This document shows, piece by piece, positions 1 to 15,100 of a DNA stretch of 64,000 nt. Source of the DNA: Ancylostoma caninum (lineage: Eukaryota; Nematoda; Chromadorea; Rhabditida; Ancylostomatidae); the NCBI GenBank assembly GCA_037903475.1, contig JBAJFG010000090.1, positions 186,001 to 250,000 of the forward strand, read 5' to 3'. Below the pieces are notes generated by a model. It ran no database searches, had not been told where the DNA came from, and was given only the letters and a program-made list of their open reading frames with translations. Numbering within the stretch: position 1 is the stretch's first letter; the number at the start of each line of letters is the position of its first letter. The translations under genes were made by a program, and so were the position numbers.

Positions 1-2415
<2,415 letters not shown>

Positions 2416-2672
2416 CTACCCTATTTTTACGAAGGCTATGAACCTGAAAATAATTATTAGGAACATTTCTACACCCTGCGCTTCATGTAAGCTGTTCATA
2501 TATGTACCTTCCTGCCATCTGATAAAGTGTACCATATCATCTACTTCGGAAATTATCATAATTGAATGTACTGCGTGTGATTGCTCAGCCATCTCTTTGC
2601 TTGACGCTTAATCGTCTTCCTTACCACGTTGGAAGTGAGCCTAGTAAAACATGCGATTCCCATAAATATTCA

Positions 2673-2678
2673 TTTATT
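2673..2678 (-). terminator. Likely polyadenylation signal of the AP-1 mu gene
   Basis: AATAAA on the minus strand, about 440 bases downstream of the stop codon at 3121-3123, inside an AT-rich stretch. It is the best canonical hexamer before the GT microsatellite. The 2413-3120 interval is therefore best read as 3' UTR plus a short intergenic stretch; no other coding signal is seen in it. Confidence 0.5.
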
Positions 2679-3120
2679 CAATAAATTTTCAACACTTAAA
2701 TGTTGTCTATCAATAGATTTTAACTCTGTTAAGGCATTCTAAAAGGATCACAATTGGACATGGGAGAAATCACAATTAACAAATACGTCCTGAACCAGAA
2801 GGTATCTTGGAAAAAGGAGGAAAAAAGAAAACACCTCGAACGTTGGGACCCCAAGTGAAGACAGAAGAAACAAGTCGGCTATGTGAATCGGGCTTTTTAC
2901 TCTTTGTTGGCGATATGCAGAGAGCTGCCAAGCAAAACATCACAATCGGTTTCATATCACACTTCAGACGACAACCATGCAAAATTTTAAGTGAAGAAAA
3001 TAGGAAGGGAAACCATAACAAAAGAAATACACTGCTGAAGCAGCCCTTATAGGCCTAAACAAGTAGGTAGCTCTTAAATCTCACCTAATGCAAACACTAT
3101 GAAACAGCGTCCACTACAGC

Positions 3121-6100
3121 TTAGGTCATCCTCAGTTGATAGTCGCCATTCTGGGTCACATAACGAACCCACGGCATCGCTTGATAACCACTCTTCTCGA
3201 TGATTTTCAAATATCGAACCTGAAGCAATAAAATGACAAGGATTAATCACTAAAATCAGGAATAACAATTAATAATAGGAAATAACAGCTGAATAAAACC
3301 GCAGTTTCGTGGCGGTTCGCTCAAATTAATTATAACTAGACCTTCTTCGGGAATTCTACGAGAAAACGGCTCGAAAACCCGAGTGGGAGAAACAAAAAAA
3401 AAGCAGAAATAACAAAGAACCAAGAAGGAAGGACTCGACGGAAACCTAGTTCTTGTCCATTAATATTCTACTTTTTTCCCAAAACAGCTTGAAGAATACA
3501 TATTAACATCGTTTGCTCTGCCTAACTGTGAATGGTTGAGATTTGTAGCATGAATTAATTAGGAAATACTAGAAGCTGAACTTGTCAATATATTCGACAA
3601 ATCTAAACCAATCCGGATTTCGGATCCAAAAATCCAAAATAATAAATATTTTGTTTTAGATGAAAACTTCAATATGAACTATTGATTAAGTATACCTGGA
3701 GACCACTGGTGGTATAATACGGTATCTCAAATTTCACTTGAATTGGCGGTTTGCCTTCCACTTCTTCGCTCATGATAGAGGGCAGTGAAAAGTGTGCTCG
3801 CATGAGGTATTCGCGACCACCTAAAGAACGATTGTTCGTAATACTGTCAGCTACTACGGAGATGTTTGCACAATACCCTGCTTCATCGTCGTTGAAACTC
3901 CCGGAAATTATTAGGTTGGGCAATAATTTGGTGCGGTTTTTCTGAGCATTTTGTGTATTTTCACGAAGTGGACCAGTTGAACCTAGGACTCGCCGTTAAA
4001 CCTACAATGAAAAAACGGCTGCGGGGAAAACTCGTCCAACTCCGCCCACTCGCGACGGGACCATCCAACACATCAACTCGAAACACCTTTAATCTATGTG
4101 CAGCGGCTCTCCTATAGCATTCATCTGTGCTTCATCAACCGTAGTGCTTCAGCTTCATCCACTGTGCGCGCACGTTATGATGCTTCAGAAGTGAATCTTT
4201 GAAGGTTTTACATGTTTGAACAGCTTTCTTCAGTAGCAAGTGAATTTTTAGCGTAAATAATATCGCATCACGTTGATAGGAAACACACAGACATCCAGAA
4301 TAATGCTCTTTTTTTTTTTCGAAAGAATGCTTTATTGCGAGTAGACTAGAACAATAAAAACCTACCGCCAGTTCTTATCACCACCTTGGCTAGGCTCTTC
4401 ACGCGGTACCTGTCGGAATGCAAGGTACCGAACCAATGGAAGACCAGCAGGACCGTGCTGCTGTACAAGAAGGGAGACCCACAGGACATCGGCAATTATC
4501 GCCCCATCTGTCTGTTGTCCGTCATCTACAAGCTTTTCACTCGAGTGATTCTAAATAGGATCGAAAGGACATTAGATGAAGGACAGCCGTGCGAGCAAGC
4601 AGGGTTTCGAAAAGGATTCAGTACGATCGATCACATACACACGGTCACTAGACTCATTGAAGTATCGCGAGAGTATAAGATGCCTCTCTGTCTCACGTTC
4701 ATCGATTTGAAGAAAGCCTTCGACTCTGTGGAGACAGAGGCGGTCCTCAAAGCCCTGGGCAACCAGGGCATACCTACTCAGTACATCAAGATATTTCGTG
4801 AGCTCTACAGCAACTTCACGACCAGGATTTCTCCATTCTACGACGACATCACTATCGACGTCAAGAGAGGGGTTCGACAAGGCGACACCGTGTCGCCAAA
4901 ACTATTCAGCGCCACTCTCGAAGACGTCATGCGAAGACTGGAATGGGATTGCATGGGAGTGCAAGTTGATGGCCGGCGACTTAACCACCTTCGCTTCGCT
5001 GACGACATCGTCCTTATAACACCAACTATCGGCGAAGCGGAACGGATGCTGGCCGACTTTGACGACGCGTGTGGAAAGATCGGTCTCCAACTGAACCTGA
5101 CGAAGACGATGTTCATGAGGAACGGATGGGTCCCGGATGCCCCATTCTCGCTCAACGGAACGACCATATCCGAATGCTCCAGCTACGTATATCTAGGTCG
5201 GGAAGTCAACATGATGAACGATCTCGCTCCAGAGCTGGGCAGGAGGAAGCGAGCGGCTTGGGGAGCCTACAAGAGCATCGAGGACGTAGTGAAGAAGACG
5301 AAGAACACCAGGCTCCGTGCCCACCTCTTCAATACAACGGTTCTCCCTGCTTTGACGTACGCCTCGGAAACCTGGGCGTTACGCAAGCAGGATGAGAATG
5401 CGGTCAACGTCATCGAACGCTCCATCGAGAGGGTGATGCTAGGAATAACCCGCCTCACACAAGTGAGGGCTGGAATACGGAGTTCCACCCTTCGTGAACA
5501 GTCGAAGATCAGGGACGCTGCCGCTTACGCCAAGTTGAGTAAGATCAGGTGGGCCGGACACGTGATGCGTCTTAACGACCACCGTTGGACAAGAGCCGTC
5601 AGCGACTGGACTCCACGGGACGTTAAGCGCACGACAGGAAGACCACCGACCCGATGGTCAGACTTCTTCACGAAGTCCTTCAAGGAAAGATATAATGCTC
5701 TTCGTGTCCCTCGAACGGACAGAATCCACTGGACAACTCTGGCTCGCGAGAGGGACAAATGGAAGGATTGCTGGCGCCCGCTCGGTACATCCGAAGATCA
5801 ACGGGAGTCAAGGTGATCAAGGTGATCAAGACTAGAACATTGTTAAGGCAGAAGAATGCCGATATTCTAAATAGCAGAACGAGAAGAATAACTGGAAAAA
5901 GCAGAGTCGAGAACAAGACAGGGAACCTAACTCTTCGATGCCTAAAATAAGTAAAAGCTCATCAAGATAAGTGTACTTAAACCGTGAGAACCGTGGATCT
6001 TTACGAATGTGGGCTTATGAAAAACTCGCGAAGCCGTATATACCTAAACCGCAACCTCTATTCCCTAGAGATATATAGAATCGCAGTGATTGAACGCATG

Positions 6101-9100
6101 TATTCCCACATCACGATGTATTCTTGCCACATTACTTCGGGGGCCGTGTCAGCGTGCCAGACAGTTAAAAATTACAACGAGTAGCAAGAGCTAGAACATG
6201 CGCGACTTGCCAAAAGCACCCCAGCTCTTTCCAATTCGGAATACACCAGTACTCACTCCTTTCTGAACAGTCTGTAGAACTCTAGAATCAGCACCAAAAT
6301 TTTGGTATCAAAAGACATGTCTGTAGTCGAGAACCTGAGGTGTCATCAGTTTTGTGAGCACAGATCGTTCAAAGCAGTCATCTAGAACCGTTGCAATATA
6401 GTTGTCATGTGCGACCATATTCTCTTCGATTGGACCATACCTAAGCTGTGACAGTCTTGATAAAGAGCCTCCTAAGCTGTCCATTCTTCACGCAAAATCC
6501 TCCGGAAGTGATGAATTCGCATATGAATGAAGGCTACCGCCGAATATTTTAGAACCTGTTTGTTTGACCTGACAGTACTTGCCATTCTCTTCCTCACTCG
6601 TCACTTCAAGGACTGTTATTTTGCTTTAGGAGACTTAGCGCTACATCATCAAAGACGTGCAACCTGTATGAAACATGATGAAGCTTTCTAAAATCGCCGC
6701 TTATGAACTGTGCAACGCAAGCACAAACATGCAGACTGCTTGAAAATGAGAAATTAAGGACGACGACGCAGTAATTAGTGGAAACAAGAAAGCCGCTGCA
6801 TATAGATTGAAGGGGCAGTGACCAAGAGTGTTTACTGGTCCCGCCGCGAGAGCGCGGAGTTGCACGAGATTTCCCCGCAGCCGTTTTTTCATTGTAGGTT
6901 TAACGGCGAGTTGAACCTAGGTTTTTTTGAAAGTTAATATTCATATTATTTCTTCTCCACATCTAGAGCAAGTCCTTGCGAAAAAAATCGTCTCATAACT
7001 CTATGAACTGTGCGTACAGAACAAGGTGCATCCCCCAACCCAAAATCGCCCTTTCTGGAGCAGGCACTTCTGCGCTGTCCCTTCAACAGTGATGGCTTTC
7101 ACTTAGGAATACGACACTCAAATGCTGTTCACATCCCCAGCAGCTTGGGCTGTATCTGTTCCACTCTTGTAGTGGAACAGTTGGAAGTGTCGGAGATGTA
7201 CGCTCTTTTCGAACTAAAGGGTCACATTTCATGCAGCAGAAAATGAGAAATAGCGGGAAATGGGGAAATTGGCTGTAATACTTGCGAAGAGGAAAACTAG
7301 AGCTACAAGGTGACCTATGAGAGGCTATCGAACTTAGATCGAATCCCCGTAAAAATTTAAGTTGAAAAAAACCGCATGAACTTATTGCTCAACCCAATAA
7401 GATCAAAACACCAGATAATCAAATTCTTTCTAATACATTAAATATAGAAATACGACACTCAAATGCTGTCAAGGTGTCGCTTTTCAAACACCTCAGATCG
7501 CACTATATGGACCTTTACTGGTTACTGTACACCTCGCATTGGGGTAGGAGCCCCCCACCTTCTCCTACTCGTTAACACGTGTTGATACGCGTTAACCTCT
7601 ACAGGATCAATACATATTCGGCACCATCTACCGCCCATCTCCCCTCTCTGAAAAAACCTCCCCCCACCTCTCCCCGCGAGATGTACGTATACGATTGGCA
7701 TTCCCTGTAATACTGTGCAAACCCAAACGGGAACATTGCTCAAAATTTAGTGTTCGGTTGCGGCTGCAGACAGATAGGCCATCACTTGCTCTCCAAGAGA
7801 GCGCGCGGGAAATCTGAAACCCATAAGAGACCGGCTGATGGAACCCGGCAGATTTCCGCCAACGAGATCTTCTTCTTCATCGAGCTCAGCTCAGACCCTC
7901 CGTCTTCGGCTCTCGCCCGTCTCCCCTCTTTGAAAAAACCACAGGGACCTCAGCACCTTAACCTGACTGCAATCCGTATCACTGCACTTTTGGTTCACGA
8001 GATTGCATTTATTTGTCCCGTGTTAATGAATTGTTTGGCATCACTAAGTTGTGTATGTGAGTGAGTTGTAACTCGATGAAATTACTTGAATCCTGTGCAC
8101 CGCACCTTTGAACGTACAACGGAACATACCAGGGAAACTGCGAATTGTCCATACGAATGCGTTTAATTCAGGCACGTATTTCACCGATCCGACGCTTGTC
8201 TTGAACTTCGGCGAATCAGCATCCGAAGGCACTGGGATGATGACTTCGACATGGTTGGCAATCGACTGCCGTTTGAACTGCGACTTAGCCTAAATATCGA
8301 TCTATTCGCTTTGTTGCATGCATTCGGGGACACTTGGAACAATCGTTGCAAATTCAATCGGAGCACTGGCAACAATGCATCAATCTGCGTGCATTTCATT
8401 TTCGTATCATTCCGTGAACATCACTACAGTCTCTCAGCATTTTTCGTTATTACGCGAATCAGCCCATACAACGTTCAGACATTAAAAACATGCAAGACAT
8501 GAATGGGGTAATCAAATGCCAGCTTCTAAAAATACATGAAACTGGACTATCACAAGAAAATCTGTTAGATTACATAATCACTACATTAACGATATACCTG
8601 CCCACAGAAGATAAGAAAAGATCGCCTGCAATTTGTGAAATAACCAAAAAAAAGCAGAAAATCAAATGAAAATCTAATTTTACCTTCACCATGTATTCGA
8701 CCCGAGAATGAGTATGTTTTTCCACAACAGCTTCTACCCATATCAATGGTTTCACCTAAAAAAACTGGAAAGTACGAAAATGGTATCCTCTCAGAGAAAT
8801 GAAGAAACCTGAGAAGTGAAAGTGAACTCTGACCTGAGTTGTGAGACGGTAACTCATCAGCTCAAACTCTCCATCTGGTGGAATGAAAGAAATCGTTCGT
8901 TCAGCCTCGAATCGCGACAGCCTCACACACTGATGGAACTTCACATCCTCCAACTCAACTCCTTTTCCGCTTCGGCCTCCTACGAAAAGCTTTTGTATAA
9001 CTGCAGTCAAAATCATACAGAGACTAATAAGAAAGATAACACAAAATACTCAACTTATTTCAATTTCACATATCACAAGCTTGAAGAAAATCACGGAAAA

Positions 9101-12100
9101 TATGTGTATACTGATGGTTCTCACGAAATTTCCATAGCCAATTAGGAGGTTAAAAGTTCTACAGTTTAGAATTGAATCTACGCCACAACCAGCAATCACG
9201 CAGGATGTATGTAACAGAGGCAGTGCTTAAGCGCACTGCTGATATCTTAAACGCCACCTATAGTCGGTATAAAGGTTTCTGTTGATTGTACATAGTTTTT
9301 TAACGTCAATATTGGATTAGATAGATCACTGGATCCATTTTGTTAATATTTCATCGCAGTTTCTGCTCTACTCCCTTTCAGAGATGAAGCTTTGCAGTAA
9401 AGCAACTCAAATTTGAATGATTTCAGAAACTGAACCAGTTATAGTGACGTTAACACTGTGATTAAACTGTGATTGCAAGTGAAAAACAATAACGAGGACA
9501 TACATACCTCGAGCACCAGCAGATGCCTGCTCGAATATAACCTTATCGTTGAGGCCAAGTCGCAGTTCGGGCATTCCACTCAGTACTACCCTCATCCGAA
9601 TTGAGCCGATGATCTCACTCCGTAATACTGTTCCTGATGCATTCGCCTAAATGGGAATACTCAAGACCTGATAATTAACAACTCAGTGCTGTTTTATGAG
9701 GATACTGTTGGACCCATATGAATACATGGTCATCTCCGATGGGAGTGGAGAGGAGAGGAAGTAAAAGCCTGTGAAGTCGCGTAATCCCCAGGGTCAAGCG
9801 TGGTGTTGGTAAAAGTTCGACCCCGACGCGACCCCTCCCCCTTGTAGACGGGAAAATGCGTCCCCCTCCAGAACATTTATTTTTTTACGTTTTTAGATAC
9901 TGTGAGCCAACAACTTTCAAAACATCCGGAAGATATTTTTTGAATTCAATTAGTTTTTAAAGTTAATTTCTCAATTTTTTTGAATTCAATTAATTTAAAA
10001 AAAAATTCACTTTTCAATTTTTAATTTTTATTCTTATTTTTGAATTTCCAGTTTTACCAACGAAACAACCACTCAGTTGTCGCACATGTCTATGTAGCAC
10101 ATAAACACATTTATTATAAGCAACTGAAATGATGCAGAAGTCGTATTTATGCTCAAGCAGGTCCAGGGTTCGATCTCCGCCGGAGACCAATTTTTGCAAA
10201 ATGGAAAAATGCATGTGGAGCAGTTGGACGTCAAGCATCTATGTGTATGAACGAAAACAAATTCTCAGGACCCTTTTCGTGCTGTGAAAGTAGCGTGCGA
10301 GTGGTGTCCTTTCACTCAGAATTAGAGTCGTACACGTGAAGGTGTATGGTTGTTTGTCACGAATTTAAAAAGGGTTGACAGGTGACCTAGCAAAATTGCT
10401 TAAGTCGTTCTGCTATGAGGAAGATTTGCGCTTTCTTGTGCACATTTTTTAGCTCTAGAGATTTGGATTAGTAGGGTTAAATTTGGGTAGAAATTCGTTG
10501 GTAAAAAGATGGGAAAATTGGCATTTTTACCAACGGTTTACCATTGGTTTACCAACGGAATAAAACTCGTCCCAGGTAACATTGAGAGCTGAAATTTTAC
10601 AGGAATATAGGGCTTGACTTCCTCTTTCGGAATCATGTTTAATGCTTTGTCAGCTTTTGAATATGCGCTGAAGAAAAGCCATGGGAAAAAAATCTGATTT
10701 TTAGCAAATTCAAGATTGTAGTGCTAATCTGAAGCGAATAACTTCACAATTGTTTCGTATGAGGGAACACCTTCATAGCTTTACAATAGAGTAAGATGTG
10801 CTCTTTCTTATGCATAGGGTCGTTTCTTACGTGACCTTCTGGTTCTATGAGGTATTGAGTGTCAACATTCCTCAAATATAACAAACCGAGCCAGAGCGCC
10901 GCTTCGCGGCGCTCTGACTCGGACCCGTGTGCCACGTTACCTCCGGGCTAGGTAAACTCTGAAAAAAAAAGAACCCCCGAGCCAGAGCGCCGCTTAGCGG
11001 CGCTCTGACTCGGACCCGTGTGCCACGTTACCTCCGGGCTAGGTTAACTCTGAAAAAAAAAAGAACCCCCGAGCCAGAGCGCCGCTTCGCGGCGCTCTGA
11101 CTCGGACCCGTGTGTCACGTTACCTCCGGGCTAGGTGAACTCTGAAAAAAAAACTATCCCGAGCCAGAGCGCCGCTTCGCGGCGCTCTGACTCGGACCCG
11201 TGTGTCACGTTACCTCCGGGCTAGGTGAACTCTGAAAAAAAACTACCCCGAGCTAGAGCGCCGCTTCGCGGCGCTCTGACTCGGGCCCGTGTGTCACGTT
11301 ACCTCCGGGCTAGGTGAACTCTGAAAAAAAACTACCCCGAGCCAGAGCGCCGCTTCGCGGCGCTCTGACTCGGACCCGTGTGCCACGTTACCTCCGGGCT
11401 AGGTTAACTCCACACGAAGCGCAGCTTCGCCGCGCTTCGCGGATGACAGTGATTTTCTGCGAAGCTGCGTAGCCCATAAACGGTTTGTAGGTAGGTCAAC
11501 ATAAAGAGCTTCTACATGGACCGTTGTATGAGTAGCAACACAAATCCTCACGTGGTCAAGTCGTTTTCATTTGGGTTAGCGCTGAAAGTTGAAATTCTTA
11601 TTGTTCGGGCACAATTAGCTTTCAACAGGAATAAACTGCGTAAATGTTCTATTCCTATTTTGTAAGCACAATATTATGCTCATGGAGTGTATCATTTGTT
11701 CCCCTGACCGTTAATTTCCAATTGCTATTACTACTTGATGCTTTAGAAGGAGTGCAGCGAAAATTTCCGTACAACTCTGCTGTATTTGGATGATTCACGG
11801 CTCTGATTGCGAAATCACACTCGCTTCATCAGTGGTTCTCCCATTCTGCTTTAAAGATCCAAGATATTCCGTTTTCGTTGCAAATTAGATGTCCTAATTG
11901 AAGATTTCCATGTTGTACACATACATATACATGGGCGTGTCATTGGGCGTGTCAATTTTCGCAATTGAGCCCGTGGCGGCGGGCAAAAGAGGTGGGGCGA
12001 GGCGAGTGGATCAATGACAGCGTGACCTGTCATCCCTCGCGCGGCGATGGGGGGGGGGGTCTGCGCTTTATATAGAGTAAGATTTTGCGGTTATGTGTTA

Positions 12101-15100
12101 TGTGGTCTTATCGCCATAAAAACATGTCCAAGGAACGAAAAGCCGTGGGATTTTGCGTCCTCATGAGGTTTGACTCTGGGAAACCGCCCCCATGGCTTCA
12201 GAGCATCATGTGGTGTCCAGAGGTTCTAGGACACCATCCACGGAATTGCCTTTCGAGCTACATATTTATTGGATACTAAGAGTCGATTTACAGCCAAATA
12301 AAACGTCCAAGCTTAAGAAGAAAGTGGTCACCGACGATTGTACACTTGTTATTCATGGTACTAAGAGAAGAAGAGCATATTGAAATGTTTGCAAAACTAC
12401 CATCCTCGCGAGGAATCGAACTTGGTGTTCGCTGGTGAAAAATGAACTTGCATACCTTGCTGTTATCATAATACCCTCTTCAGGCGACCCCCTATTCCCT
12501 CGAGGCGATCTCCCTCGGTAAATTACCATCGTACGCTTGACCCTGGTAATCCCCAGTCAGGGCCTTACGAATTTTTATGCATGAAAGGATCTATGTCATC
12601 ACTACTAACTTCAAAAGATCGAATACGTCTGTCCCTCATTCCACATAGAATTGAGGAAATTCTGAAACTGGGATCTCCGGAGCAGAATAGACTATTAGAG
12701 GAATTGGGGAGTTCAAAAGAAGAAGAGCCAGGAACATGATGCCAGGATGGATAATGCAATGAATGGGGATAATAAGCAAAGCTGCTAAACTTTTCGCGAA
12801 AACAGAACGGCAGCGATCTTTCCGTACAATGTAGAAGTCGAATAAAGAATAAAAGTGAAGATTTTCTGGTGGCTATGAAGTGTTCAAAGTTAGCTGTTCA
12901 AGGAGTCCAACGTTCACTGTGGGGATGTTAACAAATGCTAGTGGAAAACGAGTAACTAACCAGCATATTAACGCTTTCAATAACATCTAGGAACACTTCA
13001 TTCTTCCGATATTTGATGCCATCTGATCTCCACGACACAGCATTAGTAACGGCCATGGGTGGACGAGGAGCAATCTCGAGACGATGCCCCTCTTGTGTGA
13101 TATACCTGACAAATAAAGATATCTAATTAATAAAACGCCAAACAATACATAAGTACTTTATTTTTCACAACTTACTCTTGTAGAATCCGACTTTCCGTTG
13201 TCTGTGGATAACCAAAATCCATCATTTCATCGAAAAGTTCGTAAATGACGACAAAGTTATCCCGAACTGATTCTTCCTCGAGATCTTTGAAGTACTCACA
13301 GAAAACCTAAAGAAAACAACAGTCATGTATTATCAGTATCAGGAAGATCAAAAATAAGCATATGAAGTAAAAGAGCGACCGACGAAAAAATAATGGAAAT
13401 CTTTCCAAAACTACCTCGACACACTTGTACAGATACGAAAGCACGAGAGCTGCATTCATGTTCTTCTTTGATATGCTTACGACTGAAAAGTGAAGGAAGA
13501 TCAAGAGGGGATAAACATAAAGTTGAAGTGAAACAGGAGACTTACGGTATAGATTCATATGTTTTATGTAGGTGTAGCTAATATCCCCAGCCTGAATAAC
13601 GGGAGAATGAATACCCTCATCCTCCTTCTCGACCAGAAGCGGCATAAACCGCTCGATGCAGGACATTTCAACATCACCACGGTAGTTGCGTGATACGATC
13701 ACCTGAAGGCAGTGATGTGTTGAAGAGAAAACACGCGTAATGCAGAAATCATCTAGTTTCAGATCATAACTCTCAACAATCATCGAAGGCAATATTGTAC
13801 AAGGCAGCGGAACGCGCAATCACTTAGATAAGCCATAAGAGTAATTAGCACAAAGGCTCCTCCTATCCCATAAGAAACTAGAAAAGAGTACGCGTCTTCA
13901 CAGAAATGCTGTACTCCTACAAAGTTGAAACCGTCAAGTAAACAATAAAAGTCCGGCAGTTAGAGCGAACTGATGATCGAAATAGGATGAGCAATTGTAA
14001 CATTGAGGAACTGAATGCAAATTTAAAGAAAATTCTGCAAACATCTCATTAGAGAACTGCTTCAGAATACAGGGTGACAATAGAACATTTGATGAAGAAT
14101 ATGCCGTAAAATTGGAATTATACGAGATAATAACATGAAAATCTACATAGACTGTTTTCAATCCATGTGATTCAGGCAATTAATTACTCTCCAAATTTGA
14201 ATAATGCTCATGCATTTTCCCAAGAGTTTCTCATAATTTTCAACGACTGCGTCACAGAGCGCTCGTTAATGGAGAGATAATTAAACATCCTTCCTCTGAT
14301 GCATACGGTTCCAGATTCCGGATGACTTATTGGAAGGATGGGTAATCTCACACCCATGGATAGCAGCTGAGCAAAAACAAAGTCACGCATTGGTAAACAT
14401 GTTCATGAGTGCCAGGTAAAGGGTAAGTTTGTATACATTATCAGGTTTTCCACAGGTAATCTCAATTATGCACACAGGTCCTGGAAGTAAGAACACCTGC
14501 TCTGTGAAATGTGAGATAGAAAATCGGTGATTTGAGGAACCATTCAGGGGGAATTTTAAGGAACATATAACCAGTAATGGTCATCTTTCAACTCCATTGC
14601 GTTCTTTTTTCTTTGACATTAACACGCAATATCGTCTGTTTCACAAGGAACGATAGTCAGAAGGGAATAAAAGATTAAAAGAATAGGGAGAATCATGAGG
14701 CATTCATGCAAAATAACATTGGAGAATTTCGGTGTTTGTTGTTGAGCATGCAAACTGCAACTTTATGCACGAATACTCAGCCTTCCCTATTTTTTGAACA
14801 AACTACTCACATATTAAGGCCCTGCCAGAGTTGCCATACTTACATTGTTTGTGTTCTTAGTTTAATTTAACGGATCATTCTGAGTGATACGAAAAAAATA
14901 AACAAATAAATAACAATTTACATAATAACTGTACACTACTAGACTAGGGTGTGGCTGTATATCCAGAACAGTTGGGTAAATATACATGAAAACGAAGTCA
15001 ATTTCTTAGCGTAAGAATATTTGCAAAAGAAAACTTTAGCCAAAGACTTTGTTGTCACCCTGTGTTGAAGTTGTCAAAGCTCGCCTTCATCAAGGGCGTT

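Larger units (their letters stand above)
3911..7397. mobile_element. Mariner-like element, with nested insertions, in AP-1 mu intron 10
   Basis: The left end begins TTAGGTTGGGCAATAATTTG and the right end, read on minus, begins TTGGGTTGAGCAATAAGTTC. Both continue to a shared GCGGTTTTT, and each is flanked by TA (3909-3910 and 7398-7399), the mariner target site. The interior holds the RTE insertion at 4354-5829. It also holds a related block in opposite orientation near each end (about 3985-4135 and 6690-6925, sharing CGCCGTTAAACCTACAATG), so the element is a partly palindromic composite. No intact transposase frame remains. Classification rests on the termini and target site. Confidence 0.72.

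Noticed and set aside
10160..10190. tRNA gene on plus (GGGTTCGATCTCCGCCGGAGACCA)
   Set aside because: Only a T-arm and acceptor-like 3' end are present; no complementary 5' acceptor strand or anticodon arm is found upstream.
10887..11412. CRISPR-like array
   Set aside because: The units are contiguous near-identical tandem repeats with no variable spacers, and the window is eukaryotic.
12395..12430. tRNA gene on minus near the T-arm-like GTTCGATTCCTC
   Set aside because: No cloverleaf closes around it; no D-arm or matching acceptor strand.
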